This document shows positions 44,969 through 51,101 of a DNA stretch of 51,101 nt, piece by piece. The stretch is from Clostridium liquoris (lineage in GTDB: Bacteria; Bacillota; Clostridia; Clostridiales; Clostridiaceae), in assembly GCF_002995785.1 (NCBI RefSeq), contig NZ_PVXO01000068.1, positions 1 through 51,101 of the forward strand, read 5' to 3'. Made by a program: the position numbers and the translations under genes. The notes beneath the pieces are model-generated. The model did no database searches. It was not told where the DNA came from and saw only the letters and a program-made list of their open reading frames with translations. Numbering within the stretch: the stretch's first letter is position 1; every line of letters starts with the position of its first letter.

Positions 44969-45271
44969 TTATTTTATTGCTCTTATTTGTTTAATAATTG
45001 ATTCATGATCTTCTACTTCTGAAGTTAATCTAGTTACTTTCCCTTGTATATCTGCAACCATATGCATCATTTTATCCTGCTCTGCTCTTGTTACTTTTAC
45101 ATTTTCCTCAAAAGCTTTCTGTAATGAATACATTTCATCTTGTCTTTTCCCCATGGTTTCTAGATTTTTATCCATGGTATCTAGATTTTTATCCATGGTA
45201 TCTTGCCTGTTATCCATGGTATCTAATTTGTTTAATATTAGTTCAAACATCTGCTTTGTTTCTTTATCCAT
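44969..45271 (-). CDS. small coiled-coil protein with heptad repeats
   Basis: 100 residues. ATG 45271 has GGTGGTGG 5 nt ahead. After DKETKQMFELILNKL come four seven-residue units (LDTMDNR, QDTMDKN, LDTMDKN, LETMGKR), then further heptads to the end (SEVEDHESIIKQI). The whole protein is predicted to be a parallel coiled coil. The heptads are exact multiples of a 21-bp DNA tandem repeat, so unit number can change without breaking frame. Similar small proteins are common in clostridia; function unknown. Confidence 0.75.
   Translation of the reverse strand: MDKETKQMFELILNKLDTMDNRQDTMDKNLDTMDKNLETMGKRQDEMYSLQKAFEENVKVTRAEQDKMMHMVADIQGKVTRLTSEVEDHESIIKQIRAIK
45151..45234 (+). repeat. four-unit 21-bp tandem repeat in the coiled-coil gene
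   Basis: Units start with CCATGGT at 45151, 45172, 45193 and 45214. Units 1 and 2 differ by one base; units 3 and 4 are more diverged. Each unit encodes one heptad. Confidence 0.9.
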
Positions 45272-45371
45272 TTTTCCACCACCCAATAATACTAGTAAAG
45301 ATATTATATCATTGTCAATTTAATACTTCAATGATATATTTGTAAATGAAAGATGAGGTGTTGATGTTACA

Positions 45372-47861
45372 ATGAAACTGAATTTTTTAGGCGGGGCTTA
45401 TGAAATTGGTGCAAGTTGTATATTAGTGAAAATAGATAGTAAAAATATACTTTTAGACTGTGGAATAAGACAAAGTGCCTTAAAAGACCCCTTACCCAAT
45501 TTTAGAACAATACAAGAATACGGTGGAGTAGATGCAATAATCATTAGTCATGCTCATATGGATCATATAGGAAGTCTTCCAATAATAAGTAAAGAATATC
45601 CTCAAGCTAGAATATATATGAATAATATGACAAAAGATTTAGTAAGGGTTCTATTGTATGACAGCATAAAAGTTATGAATAATAGAGAAGCTGAAATGCC
45701 CCTTTATGCAGAAACACAGGTAGAAGATATGCTAAATAGGGTTTTCACCATAAATTACGAAGTGGAATTTCCTATATTTGATAATATAAAGCTTACATTT
45801 TATAATGCAGGACACATAGCAGGAGCTGCCTGTGTATACATTCAAAGCAGTGAAGGAGCTTTATTTTATTCAGGAGATTTTTCTATATTTCCACAAAAAT
45901 CTATAGAAGGAGCAAAAATACCTAGATTAAGACCTGATGTAGCTATTTTTGAGTCCACTTATGGTGATAAACTTCATGCAAATAGGGAATTAGAAGAACA
46001 AAGACTTATAAATTTAGCAGCAGAATGTATAAATAATAAAGGTAAAATGCTTATTCCAGCCTTTGCTTTAGGAAGATCTCAGGAAATACTTTTAATATTA
46101 AAGAGAGCTATAAATAAAAAGCAGCTAAGCAAAGTTAATATTTATGTTGATGGAATGGTTAGAAACATCAACAGTGTATATAAATTAAATCCTCTTTTCC
46201 TAAAAAATACCTTAGGGAAAAAAGTATTGAAAGGCATAGAGCCTTTTTATGATAATAATGTTAAAAAAATAAATAAAAAAGAAGAAAGAGATACCATTCT
46301 CCAAAGTGATGAAAGTTGTATTATAGTTTCCAGTTCAGGAATGCTTACTGGAGGTCCTAGCACATATTATGCAGAAAAGATAGCTCCCATGGAAAATGGT
46401 TATATTGTTATAACTGGATATCAAGATGAGGAATCTCCTGGAAGAAAGCTTTTAAATCTTTATGATGAAGATGAAAGGGTTTTATCTATAGGTGAAAAAT
46501 CCATACCAGTAAAATGTAAAGTAGAAAAAGTTGGCTTATCAGCTCATGGCGACAAAGGAGAGATTAAAGCCTTAATAAATTTGCTTTCTCCAAAGAACCT
46601 ACTTTTGGTACATGGTGATGGTGATGTAATAGATTCTTTAGGTACAGAAATTTCTATGGAGTTGAACAGTAACGTATTTGTACCTAGATGCGGCGAAGAT
46701 TTTCACATAGTTATTAAAAAGCCAAGAAAGCAGTGGAAGAAATCTCTTCCCCATACTTTAAATAAGAAAGAAGAATTTAATGAAAATAATTTAGAAACAC
46801 TATGGAATTTTATAAGAGAATACTATGGAGAAAAGTTATTTACCATAGAAGAATTATTATATATTTGGAGTGGTAATAGTAAAATTAAAGTTTCTTGTAT
46901 AGAAAATATGCAAAAATTAATTGTACCATCAATATATTTTCAATCTGACAATAAAAGACTGTTTCTTTTTAAAGTTGCAAATAAAGAAGATGTTGAAGAA
47001 GCCTTAAAACCTAAGGAATTAAAGCCAAATGAGTTAAATGGGCTGATAGAAAATTATTTTTCTCAATATAATTATAAAAAAGCTAGTCTTATTTATGAGC
47101 ATAAAAAAATAATATTAAACTTTGATTTTCCTAAGACAGTAGATAGTTCTATATACAATAATATTGAACTTTTCCAAAAGGAAAGCCATTGGAATGTAGA
47201 AATAAATACTGTACTAAATAATAATGCAGCAGAAGCTTTAATAAGAAACCTTTTAAAGGAAGCTGATATTAAAAAAATATCCTTTATGTTAAGTGATGGA
47301 AAAGTTATTGTAAATTTGAATTCCCCTTATGAACTAAAAAATGAACAGGATATTTTTAGGGAAACCACTGGTTACAAACTAAAAATACTTCAGGATGAAG
47401 TGAAAAATGATGCTATAAATAATGATAATAATTCTACATTTACAACTAATTCAAATTTTGTAATGGAGCAAAATGAAGCATTAAAATCTATTGATGAAAA
47501 CTTTGAAAATGAGGATTTTAAGCCATACAAAAAGGGAATTAAGAATAATTCTCTTGGAAAGTATATTGAGCTTTCATTTATAACTCCTAATATTGGGAGA
47601 AAATACGCTGAAAAAATAGAAAAACTAAGCCATGCTACTGGCTGGAATATAGGCATTTCAAAATCAGCTAACATGAACGAAATAATAAATATAGCTAGTA
47701 GTTTATGTACCAAAAAAGGAATAGTCCTTAAAAAGAATCCTTCTTTTAACAGTGCATTATTAACTGTTACTTTAAAGCTGCAAAACACTAAAAATATTAA
47801 CTTAGAATCTCTAAAAGAAGAATTCGAAACTAAAACTGGATGTAACATAATATTTTTATAA
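45372..47861 (+). CDS. MBL-fold beta-CASP RNase-like protein with large C-terminal extension
   Basis: 829 residues. Residues 1-430 are a metallo-beta-lactamase plus beta-CASP nuclease core: HAHMDHIG (motif 2), AGHIAGAACVY, YSGDFS, FESTYGDK, PAFALGRSQE, SSSGMLTGGPSTYY and the final LSAHGDKGE. These are the metal ligands and beta-CASP motifs of CPSF/RNase J-type RNA nucleases, so endo- or exoribonuclease activity is likely. The C-terminal 400 residues hold no catalytic motif; they contain repeated alpha/beta segments (WNVEINTVLNNNAAEALI, WNIGISKSANMNEII), probably nucleic-acid-binding. This extended form is rarer than ordinary RNase J. Ribosome site GAGGTG is 12 nt from ATG 45372, longer than ideal. 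Confidence 0.88.
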   Translation: MKLNFLGGAYEIGASCILVKIDSKNILLDCGIRQSALKDPLPNFRTIQEYGGVDAIIISHAHMDHIGSLPIISKEYPQARIYMNNMTKDLVRVLLYDSIKVMNNREAEMPLYAETQVEDMLNRVFTINYEVEFPIFDNIKLTFYNAGHIAGAACVYIQSSEGALFYSGDFSIFPQKSIEGAKIPRLRPDVAIFESTYGDKLHANRELEEQRLINLAAECINNKGKMLIPAFALGRSQEILLILKRAINKKQLSKVNIYVDGMVRNINSVYKLNPLFLKNTLGKKVLKGIEPFYDNNVKKINKKEERDTILQSDESCIIVSSSGMLTGGPSTYYAEKIAPMENGYIVITGYQDEESPGRKLLNLYDEDERVLSIGEKSIPVKCKVEKVGLSAHGDKGEIKALINLLSPKNLLLVHGDGDVIDSLGTEISMELNSNVFVPRCGEDFHIVIKKPRKQWKKSLPHTLNKKEEFNENNLETLWNFIREYYGEKLFTIEELLYIWSGNSKIKVSCIENMQKLIVPSIYFQSDNKRLFLFKVANKEDVEEALKPKELKPNELNGLIENYFSQYNYKKASLIYEHKKIILNFDFPKTVDSSIYNNIELFQKESHWNVEINTVLNNNAAEALIRNLLKEADIKKISFMLSDGKVIVNLNSPYELKNEQDIFRETTGYKLKILQDEVKNDAINNDNNSTFTTNSNFVMEQNEALKSIDENFENEDFKPYKKGIKNNSLGKYIELSFITPNIGRKYAEKIEKLSHATGWNIGISKSANMNEIINIASSLCTKKGIVLKKNPSFNSALLTVTLKLQNTKNINLESLKEEFETKTGCNIIFL

Positions 47862-47880
47862 AATCACTGTTTATTATAAT

Positions 47881-47926
47881 AAAAATAGAAAAGGATAACC
47901 TTTTTTAACTATCCTTTTCTATTTTT
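47881..47926. terminator. bidirectional terminator after the beta-CASP gene
   Basis: Perfect 17-bp stem AAAAATAGAAAAGGATA / TATCCTTTTCTATTTTT, 12-nt loop, T-rich on both flanks. It serves the converging RAYT-2 as well. Confidence 0.9.
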
Positions 47927-47940
47927 TTATTAACTTATAA

Positions 47941-48555
47941 TTATCCCAAATTGCCCCAATCTATTTCGGGGATTCGTTCCATCCAATTTATCCCAGGGGT
48001 CTGTCCCTCCATACAAACACTCTCTACAAATTTTTTATATAACTCTCTTTTATTTTCTTGTTCGAAATAGCAAAGGACTTTATCAGAAGATATAAGCCTT
48101 TCTCTTTTTTGTCCTATATACATGCTATAACTACTCCACTGGTATTCCTCTGGTTTTGCAACCATATTAGCCCTTACTGGATTTAAATGAACATACCTAC
48201 TGACTTCTAACATATAACCATCATCTTGTATTAATTCTCCTTTATATCTTCCCTGAAACAAATGCCCTACATAATTATACTTTCTATTAAAATTAGATGC
48301 ATATCTACTGTGTACCCTTTTTACAAAATCAGATACATCCTTATCAGTTGTTTCAACTACAATATGCACATGATTGGTCATCAAAACATATGCAATAATA
48401 TAATATTTATTTTTATAATATTCCATAGCTTCTTTTAAATAATTTAGGTATAGCTTATAATCAGTATAATCCCTAAATATATCATTTCTATGATTTCCTC
48501 TTGCGATAACATGTACTCTGGCTCCAGTATACCATTGATGCTTTTTCCTAGGCAT
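47941..48555 (-). CDS. REP-associated tyrosine transposase (RAYT-2, Y1/HUH)
   Basis: 204 residues. Starts MPRKKHQW, as typical of the family, with AAAGGATG ahead of the ATG. HUH metal pair NHVHIVVE (residues 62-64), catalytic Tyr85 in HSRYASNFNRKYNYVGHLFQGRYK, and YVHLNPVRANMV and SSYSMYIG follow. It lacks the long C-terminal domain of RAYT-1. Residues 183-188 (EGQTPG) are encoded by a family B repeat (47993-48011), so its own repeat lies in the 3' part of the gene. The catalytic set is intact. It is bracketed by family B copies at 47993 and 48704-48751. Confidence 0.92.
   Translation of the reverse strand: MPRKKHQWYTGARVHVIARGNHRNDIFRDYTDYKLYLNYLKEAMEYYKNKYYIIAYVLMTNHVHIVVETTDKDVSDFVKRVHSRYASNFNRKYNYVGHLFQGRYKGELIQDDGYMLEVSRYVHLNPVRANMVAKPEEYQWSSYSMYIGQKRERLISSDKVLCYFEQENKRELYKKFVESVCMEGQTPGINWMERIPEIDWGNLG
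47993..48011 (+). repeat. family B REP-like repeat inside RAYT-2
   Basis: CCCAGGGGTCTGTCCCTCC, antisense to the transposase and read in frame as EGQTPG near its C-terminus. Confidence 0.85.
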
Positions 48556-48652
48556 ATACTATCATCCTTTATTTTAAATTCATTTATATTTAATTCTATA
48601 CATATATTCAAATTTTAAACAACGATCTTACCATTTAATTAATTAGTCAACA

Positions 48653-48688
48653 AAAAAGAACAACCTATTATAGATAGCTGTTCTTTTT
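48653..48688 (-). terminator. terminator after the C5-epimerase/CWB2 gene
   Basis: AAAAAGAACA / TGTTCTTTTT, 10 bp, with further pairing in the loop; TTTTTT follows on the minus strand. It lies 55 bp past the stop at 48743. Confidence 0.75.
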
Positions 48689-48703
48689 AATTTTACATTT
48701 TTG

Positions 48704-48751
48704 CCCAGGGGTCAGTTCCCTGCTTACATTTTTACCCAAGGGTCAGTCCCC
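48704..48751 (+). repeat. family B REP-like tandem dimer overlapping the CWB2 gene end
   Basis: CCCAGGGGTCAGTTCCCTG (48704-48722) and CCCAAGGGTCAGTCCCC (48735-48751), 31 nt start to start. Each is preceded by TTACATTTTT, so a larger unit of about 31 nt is duplicated. The second copy contains the stop codon of the gene at 48743. Confidence 0.85.
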
Positions 48752-50686
48752 ATACTTGTCCAATTCCGGTGTCAATAGATTTACTTTACTATTAGGTATG
48801 ATCTTTTCTCCACCTATAGCTATGATTTGTGTGCTATCTTTAAAATTGCTGTAAGCAAAATCTCTTGTGTTATTTAATACCCCAGTATTCATTGGTATTA
48901 ACAAAACTGGTGATTTGGTCTTGGCAGCCAGGGGTGCTACGGATAATCCATCGGCAAAGTCCTTGGCTCCTGGCCCTCCAATGGCCACATAGGCTTTGGT
49001 TAAATCCAAATCATTTATAAATCTTTCCAGTACTTTTGTATTTGTTTCATATCTATCCTTTCCGCCTAGTCTTTCCGCATTGTTAAAGTTGTTTTCTACT
49101 TTATTAGATATAACACTAGTTCCTCCTATAATATAGGCTTTATCTATTATCTCCTTACTTTTTATATAGTTATTTATAGGATCTGGTATGGTATCTTTTT
49201 CTGTAAGCAATACAGGAACTTTCTTTGAGGCAGCTATAGAAGCTATGGATAAAGCATCAGCATAGTTTCCACCGGAGGTAAGCATAATCTCTTTAGAATC
49301 CAAATTACCTGCAATTAAAGCTGAGGTTTCATATCTGTCCTTTCCGCCTATTCTATCTATGGTTATATTATTATCTATAGATTTAATTTCATTTTCTATA
49401 TCCTTTGACACAGCTCCTTCTTTTCCAATAATTATAACATTGGAAGGATTTAATCTCCTTATTTCATCCTTTGTTTCTTCACTTAAGGCTTTACTACTGG
49501 TTAGAAGAATTGGGGCATTATATTTAGAGGCTAAAGGCGCTGCACATAGAGCATCTGCAAAGATTTCTCCATTTACCACTAGTACATACTCTGAATTTCC
49601 TTCTATTTCATTCCGAGAAATAGCAACAGATGTAGCGTACCTATCCCTTCCGCTTAATCTAGTAACGGGAGCTGTATCCACATAGGATTTCCACAATCTA
49701 TAATAATTGTATAAGCTTTTATCTCCAGTTATAGAATAAAGTGCTCTTAATAAATATATATGTACTCCATGATAATTAACCCCTATATGAGGTTTTTCGT
49801 CTTTATTAACTATATAACTCAAATCATAGGCTGTAAAACCACCTAAATCATAGTATGGCAGTATTACCTTTAGGGTTTCAATGCCTTTATTAAAATAATT
49901 TTTACTAATATATTTGCTGCTATCATCAATATCAATATTAGACCAATCATATAATCCAAGTAATGTAAACATGAATCCATTTAAAGTATAAGCTGGAGTT
50001 TCAGATATATATTCTTCAAATATTATGTAGTCTTTTAAAGAGCTATCTAAATAACTAAGATTCTCCATAACTCCACCCTTGCTTACAGGGGTAATTAAAA
50101 ATTTTAAAGCTTTTTTCCCTGCCTCTATGTATTTTACATCTCCTGTTAATTTATAGACTCTGCTAAGAAGGCTTAGCCCTTGGCCCTGAGCCATGCCTGA
50201 TACCCAACCAGGTTTATAGGGTTTATCGTTTAAATAATATTTCCAGGGAAAATTATAGAGAAAGGCTCCATTGCTTCCTTGTAAACTAATTAAAGTATCC
50301 GCTGCCTTTATAAGTTCATCTTTTGTATTTTTACCCTTTAAAAATTCTCCGTATAAACTGAGTCCATATTGGGCCAATGTAACAGGATTATAATAATAAT
50401 TATCTCCATAAAGCACCTTTGGCAATCCTTCATTATCAAATATAATATTTGATGAATTAAAAAATAAATCTTTATTGGTACCATAATTTAAATAATCCCC
50501 AAAGGAATCATAATCAGCTAAAAATAAATTATAGTCCCTGGCTTCATTAGGGAATCTATCAATGGCATCCTGTACCAAATACTCATATTCACCATTTGAA
50601 GTATATGCCGCTTTGACTTCTACAGTACTTACAAAAATGAATTGAAATAAAATAATAAGAATCAATATTTTGTTATACTTCTTCAT
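48743..50686 (-). CDS. CWB2-anchored D-glucuronyl C5-epimerase-like surface protein
   Basis: 647 residues. Signal peptide (about 1-27). Residues about 85-340 match the D-glucuronyl C5-epimerase C-terminal domain: PGWVSGMAQGQGLSLLSRVYKLTGDVKYIEAG, GGVMENL, FEEYISETPAYTLNGFMFTLLGLYDW, and NYHGVHIYLLRALYSITGDK. In animals and some bacteria this enzyme turns glucuronate into iduronate in glycan chains; a bacterial substrate is not known here. Residues about 344-640 are three CWB2 wall-binding repeats. The last residues YGD and the stop come from a family B repeat. Spacing suggests a monocistronic gene. Confidence 0.92.
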   Translation of the reverse strand: MKKYNKILILIILFQFIFVSTVEVKAAYTSNGEYEYLVQDAIDRFPNEARDYNLFLADYDSFGDYLNYGTNKDLFFNSSNIIFDNEGLPKVLYGDNYYYNPVTLAQYGLSLYGEFLKGKNTKDELIKAADTLISLQGSNGAFLYNFPWKYYLNDKPYKPGWVSGMAQGQGLSLLSRVYKLTGDVKYIEAGKKALKFLITPVSKGGVMENLSYLDSSLKDYIIFEEYISETPAYTLNGFMFTLLGLYDWSNIDIDDSSKYISKNYFNKGIETLKVILPYYDLGGFTAYDLSYIVNKDEKPHIGVNYHGVHIYLLRALYSITGDKSLYNYYRLWKSYVDTAPVTRLSGRDRYATSVAISRNEIEGNSEYVLVVNGEIFADALCAAPLASKYNAPILLTSSKALSEETKDEIRRLNPSNVIIIGKEGAVSKDIENEIKSIDNNITIDRIGGKDRYETSALIAGNLDSKEIMLTSGGNYADALSIASIAASKKVPVLLTEKDTIPDPINNYIKSKEIIDKAYIIGGTSVISNKVENNFNNAERLGGKDRYETNTKVLERFINDLDLTKAYVAIGGPGAKDFADGLSVAPLAAKTKSPVLLIPMNTGVLNNTRDFAYSNFKDSTQIIAIGGEKIIPNSKVNLLTPELDKYGD

Positions 50687-50849
50687 ATAGTCCTCCTATG
50701 TTTAAAATGCGATTGTACCATATATATATTAACATATTATTATAATGCTATCCATCAATCTTATTTGTAAGTTTGTGTCAAGTTAAAGTGGGCAATTTAT
50801 TTTTTGAATTTTTTCCATTATAAATTCGGTTGAAAATTTTATCCAAATA

Positions 50850-50875
50850 GGGCTTCGCCCACAGCCCGAAAGGGC
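50850..50875. other. two adjacent GC-rich hairpins
   Basis: GGGC-TTC-GCCC (50850-50860) and GCCC-GAAA-GGGC (50864-50875; GNRA loop) stand out in A+T-rich DNA. They lie 39 bp past the stop of the partial gene at the right edge and may be its terminator or the end structure of a mobile element. Confidence 0.5.
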
Positions 50876-50913
50876 GTACTTATCCCCTTAATTTTTTATC
50901 TAAAATTTTAAAA

Positions 50914-51101
50914 CTATCTATAAATAAGTTCGCTAAAATTTCTTTCTTGAAAAAGGCTTTGTATGGCTTTTCTGCCATTAGTCATGGCGCAGCCTGTAAA
51001 TGGTATCCTTGCTTGTTTTACAGGGTAATACTTGCTTCCCTTTGCTTTCTTATTTACATCAGCTGCTGTTAGCGTAATCATTTCTGTTATTGTACCTAAT
51101 T
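50914..51101 (-). CDS. 3' end of an unidentified gene (partial)
   Basis: The last 61 residues of a leftward reading frame that enters from the right edge (frame read from 51099, stop 50914-50916). The segment has ITLTAADVNKKAKG, then ARIPFTGCAMTNGRKAI and a hydrophilic end FSELIYR. I do not recognise a family. Codon use fits the neighbourhood. The GC-rich paired hairpins just downstream, and the sequence GTGTCAAGTTAAAGTGGG near 50774, make a mobile-element end possible but unproven. Confidence 0.4.
   Translation of the reverse strand, partial: LGTITEMITLTAADVNKKAKGSKYYPVKQARIPFTGCAMTNGRKAIQSLFQERNFSELIYR

Noticed and set aside
44821-45008. 65-residue plus-strand frame after the kinase gene
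   Set aside because: It runs through the terminator and family B repeats and has no ribosome site.

Overview
The window comes from a low-GC, endospore-former-type Firmicute, most likely Clostridium sensu stricto. The evidence is the 16S rRNA 5' end at the left edge, strongly A+T-rich codon use, consistent GGAGG-type ribosome binding sites, two CWB2-type cell-surface proteins, a MurT/GatD pair and a CtsR-type heat-shock operator. I cannot name a species from about 107 bases of 16S.

Layout. 0-0.5 kb: 5' end of a 16S gene with its promoter, leading leftward out of the window. 0.7-7 kb: an orphan Cas6-like N-terminal domain protein, then leftward uppP, a degenerate transglutaminase-like lipoprotein, pckA and a membrane-anchored TPR protein. 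7-12.3 kb: a rightward cell-envelope operon (CapA-like phosphoesterase, murT, gatD, LtaS-like synthase). 12.3-21 kb: leftward polysaccharide deacetylase, clpB under a CtsR operator, two tandem HTH-TPR regulators, a 54-residue YtxH-like membrane protein, rnhA and a YkvA-domain protein. 21-27.5 kb: divergent FtsH homologue, rhomboid protease, HD-GYP protein, two small unknowns, a Fur-family regulator and a MntP-type exporter. 27.6-31 kb: a RAYT transposase inside an inverted repeat pair, then a CWB2 protein with a SLAP-like partner. 31-37.8 kb: galU, vanZ-like, degV, and a nitrate/sulfonate/thiamine-precursor-type ABC operon behind a long leader with its own terminator. 37.9-48 kb: an ABC-F ATPase, a FecBCD-type metal-chelate importer with a MocA-like nucleotidyltransferase, a divergent THEP1-like NTPase plus pyridoxal/pyridoxamine kinase, a coiled-coil protein with 21-bp tandem repeats, and a large beta-CASP metallo-beta-lactamase-fold protein. 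48-51.1 kb: a second RAYT, a CWB2-anchored glucuronyl C5-epimerase-like protein, and the 3' end of an unidentified gene.

The most unusual theme is two separate families of short repeats, each paired with its own RAYT (single-domain HUH/Y1 transposase). Family A (core GGGACGGTTCATTAA, 11 copies, 13-31 kb) occurs as inverted pairs, including a perfect 20-bp-stem hairpin, and flanks RAYT-1 in the same head-to-head orientation. Family B (core CAGGGGTCAGTCCCCTG, itself a hairpin, 7 copies, 34-49 kb) occurs in tandem dimers with a 31-nt period and brackets RAYT-2. Copies of both families lie inside or at the ends of five protein genes (FtsH homologue, rhomboid, SLAP-like protein, RAYT-2 itself, C5-epimerase/CWB2 protein), where they supply codons or the stop codon. 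This resembles the bacterial REP/RAYT system, and the copies appear to be remodelling protein termini.

Other points of interest are the stand-alone Cas6 N-terminal domain with no CRISPR array in view, the unclassified riboswitch-like leader before the ABC operon, the clpB promoter overlapping a CtsR box with a repeat pair in its 5' UTR, and the LtaS-like enzyme with Ser at the usual Thr nucleophile site. All assignments are by reading motifs in the sequence; no database search was run.
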